Part shown: positions 1-6,353 of the stretch, piece after piece | How the letters are laid out: each line of letters starts with the position of its first letter | How positions within the stretch are numbered: position 1 is the first letter of the stretch | Origin: Verrucomicrobiota bacterium | GTDB taxonomy: Bacteria > Verrucomicrobiota > Verrucomicrobiia > Limisphaerales > SXQI01 | Length of the DNA: 6,353 bases | NCBI GenBank assembly: GCA_008933045.1 | Contig: WBXJ01000167.1 | Coordinates: 1-6,353, forward strand | Direction of reading: 5' to 3' | Made by a program: the position numbers and the translations under genes | Notes under the pieces: generated by a model | What the model was told of the DNA's origin: nothing | What the model saw: the letters and a program-made list of their open reading frames with translations, nothing else | The model's database searches: none

Positions 1-80
1 ATGTCCATGAAACTGAGTTGGGTCAAATTAAATTGCGTTTACAAAAAGCGTTGCCAGAATATCGACCGTACCTGACTTAA
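1..80 (+). CDS. C-terminal end of an unidentified protein (5' truncated)
   Basis: Reading from base 3, 25 codons run without interruption to a TAA at 78-80. The translated tail begins VHETELGQIKLRLQ and ends EYRPYLT. Its charged, amphipathic composition looks like a normal bacterial protein end. The competing frame from base 1 (ATG at 1-3, TGA at 73-75) gives a less protein-like string rich in Cys, Lys and Trp, and the remaining + frame stops at once (TGA at 8-10). The gene lies on the same strand as everything downstream and ends 80 bases before the DUF2723 gene, so it could be in the same transcription unit. The fragment is too short to name a family or function. Confidence 0.5.
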   Translation, partial: VHETELGQIKLRLQKALPEYRPYLT

Positions 81-160
81 GAAACGAGTTCCGAAACGAT
101 CAGGTCTGAAAGTAAACTTGATTCTCTAGTCAACTTTGTTTCAACTAGTAGAAGACAATT
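81..160. other. Intergenic gap with short direct and inverted repeats
   Basis: This 80-base AT-rich gap separates the upstream tail from the DUF2723 gene. It contains GAAACGA twice (81-87 and 93-99, 12-base period), TCAACT twice (130-135 and 141-146, 11-base period), and CTAGT (126-130) facing ACTAG (144-148) around the second pair. TTGATT at 118-123 lies 17 bases from TCAACT at 141-146, but the second element is a poor -10 match, so I do not call a promoter. There is no stem followed by a T-run that would end the upstream gene. A regulator site or promoter here is possible but unproven. Confidence 0.3.
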
Positions 161-3100
161 ATGCTGAATCATCAGAATGACCAGAGGTTCGTCCTGAACA
201 AGCTTCCCTGGCTTGTCGCGCTCGGGGCATTCCTCCTTTACGCGCTCACCCTCAACCACTGGGTGACGTTACGCAGCGTCGCGGTTGCCGCGAAGGTCAC
301 CGGCTGGGACTGGAATCTGCCGGTTGAATGGCCACTTTTTTACACCGTCACCTTCCCGTTAAGGCTCCTCCCATCAAGCTTGCAACTCATCGGCTTGAAT
401 GCGTTCGCCGCAATTTGTTCAGCGTTGACGCTCGGAATCTTAGTCCGATCGGTTACATTGCTCCCACACGACCGTACTCACGAACAGCGCCTTCGCGAGC
501 AAAGCGATCATTCCCTGCTTTCAATCCCAACAAGATGGTTGCCGCCACTTTTGGCAGCATTGGTTTGTGGGCTCGAGTTGACTTTCTGGGAGCACTCCAT
601 CGCCCTCACTCACGAGAGCTTTGATCTATTGCTATTGGCGATCGTGATTTGGACACTGTTGGAATATCGAATTACGCAGAACAAAAAGTGGATCTTTATC
701 TTTGCGTTTGTTTACGGAATTGGAGTGCCGGATAACCTCGCTTTGATTGGGTTTGCTCCAGCCTTCGCCATCGCTCTGATTTGGATGTTCGGTAAGAATA
801 TTTTCCAACCAAAGCTGCTTTTGCCGATGATCGGCTTGGCTCTCGTTGGTCTCCTTTTTTACTTCCTGCTGCCAACCGTTTGGGTGATCAAACATGGAGA
901 GTCCTTCAAATTCTTTGATGTCCTACGCGCCAATTTAGGTGCTCAGAAAGCGTTATTGCTTGATACCCCTTCCCTTCGATCACGAGTGTTGATTCTTTCA
1001 CTAACCTCGGTGCTGCCGCTTTTGGTAATGGGAATCCGTTGGCCGCAGAGTTTTGGGGAAACCAGTGTCACTGGAGCCCAGTTGACGAATATCATTTTCA
1101 GAGTGGTTCACTTCCTCTTTTTTGCCGCATGCCTTTTTGTTGCACTCGACCGGAAGTTTAGCCCACGTGCACTGGGAATGGGGATGCCCCTATTATCGCT
1201 CTACTATCTGGGGGCACTGTGTATCGGTTATTATGCAGGGTACCTTTTACTAGTCGCAACGCATGGCAATCTGAAGAACTGGCAACGAGAAAGCGGGTTC
1301 ATCTCTTGGACCAACAACTTGCTGGCAGGCTTGGTTTATATCACGGCGGTGGCGTTCCCTAGTTATTTGCTTTATCAAAACTGGCCTGTGATTCGGTCGG
1401 ACGATGGCTCCTCCCTCAAACAGTTCACAGCAGCAACCGTCTCAAAAATCTCCAATGAACCGTCAATTCTTTTAAGCGAGGATCCCACACCGCTCCTACT
1501 GCTTCATGCTTGGTTCTCGGAGCTTCAGCAGCCTTCCGCACACGCTTTAGTGAACGTGCGGGCGTTGCAAAATCCGAGTTACCATGACGAACTCACCAAA
1601 CATTATCCTAAACTTTGGCCAAAACTGGAAACAACTGCCGCAGAAATGAGCCAAGCAAGCGTGACAAGAATTCTCACATCCCTCTCTGCCACTCACCCGA
1701 TTTTTTATCTGCACGCAAGTTTTGGCCTCTTCTTTGAAACCATGCGACCCGAACCACACGGGCAGATTTATCGCATGATTTCTTACAAAAAAGACGATCT
1801 CCTGCCGCCGGTCGTTTCTGGTTCCATCCTCGAGGAGAATACAAATTTTTGGAAAACTAATGCGCCATTTCTGAATAGCTTGACCACAGTTGGTCGTGAG
1901 CAGTCCGCCGCCTCTACGTTTCTCGGCAAGTTTTACTCTTTAACGCTGAATAACTGGGGAACCACACTCCACCGCGCCGGCCACCTAGAGCCTGCCAAGG
2001 AAGCTTTCAGTCTCTCGCTAGAACTGAATCCTCGAAACCTCGCCGCAAATGCCAACCTCGATTTTAACCAAACATTGCGAACAGGTGTCCCAAGATCCGC
2101 CCAGAAATCAACCAAGTTGGAGGATGAGTTTAACAAGTCTACTTGGATCGAAATTCTTACCTCTTCTGGAACATTCGATGACTCGACATTTGGACTTCGT
2201 CAGGCTCAGTTGTTCCTAGAACAAGGGCTTCACCGTCAGGCTGCCTCTCTGTTCGATCGTGCTGTTCAGACACAGCCGACGAACGTCGTGGCTCGCCTAT
2301 CCCTGGCCAACGCCTACGTTTATGCACGTCGCCCCGAAGAAGCCCTTAAGCTGATTCGCCAAGTTCAGAAACTGCCAACTCAGGCACTCTCCCCGACGAA
2401 TCAAGTGGATCTCATTTCGATCGAGGCTGGAGCCTATTTCAACAGTGGTGAGGCAGCAAAAGCTGAAACGGTGCTCAAGGCCGGAATGACGAAGTTTCCC
2501 CAAGACCGGATACTTTTTGAATCGTTGACCGAGCTGTACCGAACCACGGGTGAAACAAAGAAAGCACTGGACCTGCTAGAACGCGACCTCGCATCGCATC
2601 CACAAAATATTTTAGTGATGCTCCAGAAGGTCGACATTCTGATCACTCTCAGCCAGTTTCCACAAGCGTTAGTCGAGTTGGATCGCATTCAGAAAATAAT
2701 TCCGGATCACATCCAGGCACTTTTGTATCGGGCGTTTATATCGCTCCAAACCAAGGATTACAAACAGGCTCAAACCAACGCTGAGCGGGTTTTAGCAGCA
2801 GATGCTGACAATCCTCAAGCCCTCATCTACCTAGGAATTCTTGGCCAAGAAACCAAAAACTACACTTTTGGGGCTCAGTCCCTCACCAAAGTGTTGAAGA
2901 AAACCCCCAACAATTTTGTCGCCATGCGAAATCGCGCTATTCTTTATCTCGAAGCGGGCAAGTTGAATGAGGCTAAACAGGACTACAACGTGTTACTCCG
3001 TAACTTCCCTGATCTCTATTCGGTTTATTACGGTTTGGGAGAAATCGCATGGCAGCAGAAAGACACTGTGGAAGCCATCCAAAATTATACGTTGTACCTC

Positions 3101-3193
3101 AAATACGTTCCCAAGGATAACCAGCCCGATTTGGTTCAGGAGAAAAAGATTATTTCGCAACGACTTGCCGAACTCAAGGCAGTCAGTCGCTGA
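161..3193 (+). CDS. DUF2723 (GT-C-like) multi-pass membrane protein with C-terminal TPR array
   Basis: This 1010-residue protein probably sits in the inner membrane and is a candidate sugar transferase using a lipid-linked donor; the activity is inferred. Residues 17-408 hold about ten or more hydrophobic helices. A cytoplasm-type loop carries PHDRTHEQR (102-110), and FWEHSIALTHE (142-152) has acidic E144 and E152. A soluble region (about 410-590) has SEDP (439-442), FYLH ending at H518, and EPHG (531-534). From about 595-635 and again 677-990 come tandem TPR-like repeats of about 34 residues (such as NNWGTTLHRAGHLEPAKEAF), around nine to ten in all. DUF2723 is the family of TMEM260 O-mannosyltransferases, and GT-C plus TPR also recalls animal TMTC proteins. 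Oddly, the usual D-x-G-E motif after the first helix is absent (N32-H33-W34-V35-T36-L37-R38). An in-frame TAG at 149-151 makes ATG 161 the start; only a weak GAAG (151-154) precedes it. The next gene begins 8 bases after the stop. Confidence 0.85.
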   Translation: MLNHQNDQRFVLNKLPWLVALGAFLLYALTLNHWVTLRSVAVAAKVTGWDWNLPVEWPLFYTVTFPLRLLPSSLQLIGLNAFAAICSALTLGILVRSVTLLPHDRTHEQRLREQSDHSLLSIPTRWLPPLLAALVCGLELTFWEHSIALTHESFDLLLLAIVIWTLLEYRITQNKKWIFIFAFVYGIGVPDNLALIGFAPAFAIALIWMFGKNIFQPKLLLPMIGLALVGLLFYFLLPTVWVIKHGESFKFFDVLRANLGAQKALLLDTPSLRSRVLILSLTSVLPLLVMGIRWPQSFGETSVTGAQLTNIIFRVVHFLFFAACLFVALDRKFSPRALGMGMPLLSLYYLGALCIGYYAGYLLLVATHGNLKNWQRESGFISWTNNLLAGLVYITAVAFPSYLLYQNWPVIRSDDGSSLKQFTAATVSKISNEPSILLSEDPTPLLLLHAWFSELQQPSAHALVNVRALQNPSYHDELTKHYPKLWPKLETTAAEMSQASVTRILTSLSATHPIFYLHASFGLFFETMRPEPHGQIYRMISYKKDDLLPPVVSGSILEENTNFWKTNAPFLNSLTTVGREQSAASTFLGKFYSLTLNNWGTTLHRAGHLEPAKEAFSLSLELNPRNLAANANLDFNQTLRTGVPRSAQKSTKLEDEFNKSTWIEILTSSGTFDDSTFGLRQAQLFLEQGLHRQAASLFDRAVQTQPTNVVARLSLANAYVYARRPEEALKLIRQVQKLPTQALSPTNQVDLISIEAGAYFNSGEAAKAETVLKAGMTKFPQDRILFESLTELYRTTGETKKALDLLERDLASHPQNILVMLQKVDILITLSQFPQALVELDRIQKIIPDHIQALLYRAFISLQTKDYKQAQTNAERVLAADADNPQALIYLGILGQETKNYTFGAQSLTKVLKKTPNNFVAMRNRAILYLEAGKLNEAKQDYNVLLRNFPDLYSVYYGLGEIAWQQKDTVEAIQNYTLYLKYVPKDNQPDLVQEKKIISQRLAELKAVSR

Positions 3194-3201
3194 GCTATCC
3201 C

Positions 3202-4377
3202 ATGCGCGTCACGCATGTCATCACGCGCTTGATCGTGGGTGGTGCCCAAGAGAACACGATCGCCACAGTTCTTGGTCTCCATCAGATTCCAGACGTGCGA
3301 GTGAATCTGCTTTCAGGACCGACGACTGGTGCCGAAGGTTCTTTGGTCTCCCTCTTTGACAATTACCCGAAACTACTCCGGGAGGTTCCCACCTTGGTTC
3401 GTCCGGTGGATGCTTGGAAAGACCTGTTGGCTTGTCGAACACTCATGAAAGAGTTTCTGCGCGATCGGCCTGACATCGTGCATACGCATAGCGGGAAGGC
3501 CGGAATCCTTGGGCGCCTGATCGCCCGTCGAGCCAAAGTTCCGTTAGTGATTCATTCGATCCATGGGCCTTCATTTGGCTCGTTTCAAGGCGGTCTGGCG
3601 AATTACTTCTTCAAACAGGCTGAATCTATTGCAGCTCGTTTTACTCATCATTTCATCTCGGTCGCCCAAGCAATGACGGATCAATATCTTGCGGCCAAAA
3701 TTGGTCATGCTCACCAATACACACGCATTTTTAGCGGGTTTCGACTCGAACCATTCCTCAACATCGGTGCTCCTCAGTCCTACCGTAACCGTTGGGGTTT
3801 GAAGCCGACTGATTTTGTGATTGGAAAGGTCGCTCGTTTATCGGATCTCAAAGGTCACAATGACCTGCTTGAGGCCGCAGCCCGATTGTTGCCCAGTATC
3901 CCCACACTCAAAATTCTCCTGATCGGAGATGGACCACTACAGGCCCAGCTCAGGAATAGGGTCGAACAATTGAGGTTGGTGAATCATGTGATCTTCTCCG
4001 GGTTGGTTCGGCCCGAGGAAATTCCTGAATGTTTGGGAGCAATGGATGCGGTAGTTCATCTCTCTCGTCGAGAAGGTCTGCCTCGAGCACTTTCTCAAGC
4101 ACTCGCGGCCAGCAGGCCGATCGTGGCTTATGATTGCGACGGAGCACGCGAAGTCTGTCAGCAAGATCAAACCGGACACTTACTTCCACCGGGTGATATT
4201 AACGGGGTGGTGCGAGCTTTGTGCCAACTCCATCACAATCCGGAACGCCGTCGAGAAATGGGGGATTTCGGTCGATCTTTCGTGAGTAAAGAATTTTCAG
4301 AATCTCACATGGTAGCTCGAATTCACGAGCTTTATCGCTCCTTGCTCGATCGTTACCGTGCTGACAACCAGAAGTGA
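3202..4377 (+). CDS. GT4-family (GT-B fold) glycosyltransferase
   Basis: This 391-residue enzyme likely moves a sugar from a nucleotide-sugar donor to a lipid-linked or polysaccharide acceptor at the cytoplasmic membrane face. The N-terminal acceptor domain opens with HVITRLIVGGAQENT (5-19), the usual glycine-rich loop, followed by HTHSGKAG (94-101) and HSIHG (118-122, with H121 a probable active-site His). The C-terminal GT4 domain shows GKVARLSDLKG (208-218), whose R212 and K217 are the expected donor-phosphate contacts, then a LLIGDGP segment near 238-244 and REGLPRALSQALA (290-302). The classic E-x7-E motif is E291...Q299 here, so the second Glu is Gln. Length is normal for the family. 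ATG 3202 fits the family N-terminus; no good ribosome binding site precedes it, and it starts 8 bases after the previous stop, suggesting coupled translation. Donor and acceptor cannot be told from sequence. Confidence 0.93.
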   Translation: MRVTHVITRLIVGGAQENTIATVLGLHQIPDVRVNLLSGPTTGAEGSLVSLFDNYPKLLREVPTLVRPVDAWKDLLACRTLMKEFLRDRPDIVHTHSGKAGILGRLIARRAKVPLVIHSIHGPSFGSFQGGLANYFFKQAESIAARFTHHFISVAQAMTDQYLAAKIGHAHQYTRIFSGFRLEPFLNIGAPQSYRNRWGLKPTDFVIGKVARLSDLKGHNDLLEAAARLLPSIPTLKILLIGDGPLQAQLRNRVEQLRLVNHVIFSGLVRPEEIPECLGAMDAVVHLSRREGLPRALSQALAASRPIVAYDCDGAREVCQQDQTGHLLPPGDINGVVRALCQLHHNPERRREMGDFGRSFVSKEFSESHMVARIHELYRSLLDRYRADNQK

Positions 4378-5393
4378 CCTTAATGCTTTCATTTCCTTTC
4401 GATCTTTATCTGGGCGGTTTCCTAGTTTCATTAGGTTTCGCACTCGTGGCAGTTCCCATTTGGAAAAAATTATGCACATCCTTTAACCTCATTGACGACC
4501 CCGGCCACCGGAAAATCCATTCGGTCCCCACTCCGCTTGCGGGCGGACCGGGGGTGTTCTCTGCCATGGTCGCAACCCTTTTTTTGGGTGCTGGAGTATT
4601 CCTAATTTTTCCGAGTGTCGTCCGCTCAGATTCGACGCTGGTAGCGGGCTCAGCCCTGTTACACGGGATCAACCGACGAACTCCACAACTTCTCGTTCTG
4701 CTAATGGGTTCGTGCGGCATGTTGCTCCTTGGACTTTTCGACGACCGGTTTGAGCTCCCTGCACGTTGGAAATTCTTGGGACAACTTCTGATCGCGGGGT
4801 TAACTGCAGCAGCCGGATTAAGGATTACCCTCTTCGTTCCAAACCTTTTTTTCAGTTACGCAATCACGATTCTCTGGGTTTTGACTGTCACGAACGCCCT
4901 CAACTTTCTAGACAACATGAACGGACTTTGCACAGGAATCGGGATCATTGTGGCTTGGGCCTGTGCCTGGTTGGCGGCGGTCCACGGGCAATACCTTGTC
5001 GCCTTTATTGCTTTCACTGCCGCTGGTTCTCTGCTCGGTTTTTTACCCTACAATTTCCCAAAAGCTAGTGCTTTTTTAGGAGATGCAGGCAGCCACCTCG
5101 TGGGATATTGGTGCGCGGTTCTAACGATCCTTCCCAATTATTATCCGACCACCGGCACTCGTCTCGACAAGTGGGTTGTCTTAATCCCACTGCTGCTTTT
5201 GGCCGTGCCGCTGCTTGATCTCGTTTATGTCGTGGCCTTACGTTGGAGGATCGGCCAACCCGTTTACTTAGGCGATACCAACCATATTTCCCATCGTTTG
5301 GTAAGGCGTGGTTATTCACGCTCGCACGCGGTCCTTTTGATTCTACTCACGACCGCAATCGCTTGCTTTTTAGCCGTCTGGGCCGTGGCCTAG
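4374..5393 (+). CDS. Polyprenyl-phosphate sugar-1-phosphate transferase, MraY/WecA/TagO superfamily
   Basis: This integral membrane enzyme (339 residues, about ten or eleven helices) would transfer a sugar-1-phosphate from a UDP-sugar to undecaprenyl phosphate, starting lipid-linked glycan synthesis. Family motifs appear in order: DDPGHRKIHSVPTPLAGG (41-58), GLFDDR (120-125, with D123 and D124 of the Mg/catalytic Asp pair), NALNFLDNMNGL (174-185, with N177 and D180), FLGDAGS (234-240, D237) and GDTNHISHRLVRRG (300-313, with H304 and H307 of the His motif). The closing H-x-x-H-R-L form resembles WecA/TagO more than MraY, so an envelope polymer or glycan role is likelier than peptidoglycan; the sugar is unknown. 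The GTG at 4374 overlaps the preceding stop as GTGA. An ATG at 4383, eight bases after AGAAG (4370-4374), is an alternative start that would remove three residues. Residues about 83-105 form a longer, less conserved loop. Confidence 0.95.
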   Translation: MTLMLSFPFDLYLGGFLVSLGFALVAVPIWKKLCTSFNLIDDPGHRKIHSVPTPLAGGPGVFSAMVATLFLGAGVFLIFPSVVRSDSTLVAGSALLHGINRRTPQLLVLLMGSCGMLLLGLFDDRFELPARWKFLGQLLIAGLTAAAGLRITLFVPNLFFSYAITILWVLTVTNALNFLDNMNGLCTGIGIIVAWACAWLAAVHGQYLVAFIAFTAAGSLLGFLPYNFPKASAFLGDAGSHLVGYWCAVLTILPNYYPTTGTRLDKWVVLIPLLLLAVPLLDLVYVVALRWRIGQPVYLGDTNHISHRLVRRGYSRSHAVLLILLTTAIACFLAVWAVA

Positions 5394-5463
5394 AGATTTA
5401 ATCAGGATTTTGGCACGTGAGCATGGTAACTCAACGCCACAAGTTTCAAGCGCACGCTTGACC
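5394..5463. other. Foldable 70-base gap before the protease gene, with a tiny ORF
   Basis: Two possible stems lie between the transferase stop and the protease ATG. The first is imperfect: TGGC (5411-5414) with GCCA (5436-5439), and TGAG (5418-5421) with CTCA (5430-5433). The second is a perfect six-base inverted repeat ending three bases before the ATG. Neither is followed by a T-run, so an intrinsic terminator is not supported. A short reading frame runs from GTG 5417 (or ATG 5423) to TGA 5459-5461, ending two bases before the protease start. No clear promoter boxes are visible. Confidence 0.35.
5447..5460. repeat. Perfect 6-bp inverted repeat next to the protease start codon
   Basis: CAAGCG at 5447-5452 is mirrored by CGCTTG at 5455-5460 with CA between. 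In RNA this would realistically fold as a five-base stem with a four-base GCAC loop. It occupies the place where a Shine-Dalgarno sequence would be expected for ATG 5464, and none is visible. It could affect initiation or be an operator half-site pair; chance is also possible at this length. Confidence 0.45.
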
Positions 5464-6353
5464 ATGAGCACTTCCGATATCATCTTCTCCAACGTGTTGA
5501 AATTAGTTGTTTCCTGCATTTTAGGGTGGATGTTGATCTTTTCGGCAGGAGCTGCCTCCCCCGAGAAATCCGTGATTCAAATCACGACTTCCAGCCAGCA
5601 ACCGAGTTGGGATGCGCCTTGGCGATTCGACGCGGTGCGACGTTCCTCTGGCACCGGCTTCTTGATTTCAGGCCGGAGGATTGTGACCAACGCCCACGTT
5701 GTGAGCTGGGCTAAGCAAATTCTTGTGCGACGTTACCAAGATCCGAGACCCTACGCGGCCCGAGTTAAGTTTATTGCCCACGATTGTGATCTCGCAATTT
5801 TGGAAGTGGAGGATGAACGTTTTTTTCAAGGCATGGAAGCCTTAGACCTTGGGGATCTACCACCTGTGCGATCTCCAGTCGTTACCTACGGTTATCCGGC
5901 GGGCGGCGAACAGATTTCTTACACGCGTGGTGTCGTTTCACGGATTGAATTACAAAGCTACAGTCATATTGGCAACCGAGCTTATTTAGCAGCCCAGACG
6001 GATGCTGCCATCAATCCAGGGAATAGTGGCGGCCCTGTGATTCAAGATGATAAAGTCGTCGGGGTAGCGTTTCAAGGTATCCCCGGACTTGAAAACACGG
6101 GCTTCTTTATTCCCACCACACTCGTCAAACATCTGCTCAAAGATGTTGAGGATGGACGTTATGACGGTTTTCCACAGGTGGGTGTGCGTTTAGTTGCGTT
6201 GCAAAACCCCGCTTACCGGCGAGCATTGAAGCTTCCCGATGATGATCTTGGGGCGAGAATCGACCACATTTTTGACTTTCCAAAAACTAAGGAACTTTTG
6301 CGACGGGACGATGTTTTATTAAAGGCTGGAGGTTACAATGTGGCCAGTGATGG
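5464..6353 (+). CDS. Deg/HtrA-type serine protease with PDZ domain (3' truncated)
   Basis: An envelope serine endoprotease, probably degrading or trimming misfolded exported proteins. The 296 visible codons stay open to the window edge. Residues 11-31 form a hydrophobic export segment ending in A28-G29-A30, a plausible signal peptidase I site; otherwise it is a membrane anchor. The trypsin-like domain has SSGTGFLI (61-68), TNAHVV with H78, DCDLAIL with D109, and NPGNSGGP (184-191) with nucleophile S188, so the triad is complete. GYPAGG (143-148), the GVVSRIE segment (156-162) and the DVEDGRYDGFPQVGV linker (227-241) resemble the plant Deg2/Deg9-like branch more than E. coli DegP. A PDZ domain begins near 237 and is cut at about DDVLLKAGG (282-290). 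ATG 5464 is chosen because the later ATG at 5530 would destroy the signal segment. There is no visible ribosome binding site. It lies 70 bases after the transferase gene and may be co-transcribed or have its own control. Confidence 0.93.
   Translation, partial: MSTSDIIFSNVLKLVVSCILGWMLIFSAGAASPEKSVIQITTSSQQPSWDAPWRFDAVRRSSGTGFLISGRRIVTNAHVVSWAKQILVRRYQDPRPYAARVKFIAHDCDLAILEVEDERFFQGMEALDLGDLPPVRSPVVTYGYPAGGEQISYTRGVVSRIELQSYSHIGNRAYLAAQTDAAINPGNSGGPVIQDDKVVGVAFQGIPGLENTGFFIPTTLVKHLLKDVEDGRYDGFPQVGVRLVALQNPAYRRALKLPDDDLGARIDHIFDFPKTKELLRRDDVLLKAGGYNVASD

Noticed and set aside
1..75. Reading frame from ATG at base 1 to TGA at 73-75
   Set aside because: Composition (several Cys, Lys and Trp) is less protein-like than the frame ending at 78-80, and only one can be the real upstream gene end.
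118..146. Promoter-like TTGATT, 17 bases, TCAACT
   Set aside because: The -10 element matches only three of six consensus positions and the phylum's promoter consensus is uncertain.
2967..3359. 130-residue open frame across the DUF2723/GT4 junction
   Set aside because: It overlaps two well-supported genes in another frame, is rich in Arg, Ser and His as expected for an out-of-frame reading, and shows no motifs.
4406..4720. 104-residue minus-strand open frame
   Set aside because: It lies wholly inside the WecA-like gene, whose catalytic motifs fix the coding strand and frame.
4890..5110. MraY (peptidoglycan) identity for the transferase
   Set aside because: The H-x-x-H-R-L ending and overall motif wording fit WecA/TagO-type enzymes, and no peptidoglycan genes are nearby.
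5394..5463. Intrinsic terminator after the transferase gene
   Set aside because: The possible stems are weak or short and none is followed by a T-run.
5506..5517. Lipobox-like V15-V16-S17-C18 in the protease export segment
   Set aside because: Too few hydrophobic residues precede Cys18 and the hydrophobic stretch continues after it, so a lipoprotein signal is unlikely; the A-G-A at 28-30 fits better.

Overview
The window is a gene-dense stretch of moderate GC content with every supported gene on the + strand. It holds the tail of one gene, three complete genes and the first part of a fifth. The nearest match I can recall is the Verrucomicrobiota (Pedosphaera/Limisphaerales-like bacteria). 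This rests on the first large gene, a DUF2723 membrane protein with a TPR tail, whose motifs (for example the PHDRTHEQR segment and the FYLH...EPHG segment) I associate with proteins of that phylum. The assignment is from memory, not from a search.

Layout: (i) about 1-80, the C-terminal end of an unidentified CDS; (ii) 81-160, a short non-coding gap with small repeats; (iii) 161-3193, a 1010-residue multi-pass DUF2723 (GT-C-like) protein ending in a long TPR array; (iv) 3202-4377, a GT4-type glycosyltransferase; (v) 4374-5393, a polyprenyl-phosphate sugar-1-phosphate transferase of the MraY/WecA/TagO superfamily; (vi) 5394-5463, a 70-base gap that can fold and contains a tiny ORF; (vii) 5464 to the window end, a Deg/HtrA-type serine protease with intact triad, truncated in its PDZ domain.

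Genes iii-v are packed like one translational unit (8-base gap, then a 4-base stop/start overlap). Together they supply three steps of a lipid-linked glycan pathway. The WecA-type enzyme would load a sugar phosphate on undecaprenyl phosphate, the GT4 enzyme would extend it on the cytoplasmic face, and the GT-C-like protein is a candidate for transferring a sugar or glycan on the outer face. The TPR tail could choose the acceptor. This would be a compact protein- or polymer-glycosylation module, with a neighbouring envelope protease for quality control. The pathway is inference; the enzyme families are read from sequence motifs. The most interesting detail is that the DUF2723 protein lacks the acidic D-x-G-E-type motif expected in its first external loop. 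There are no mobile elements, CRISPR arrays, RNA genes or clear intrinsic terminators in the window.
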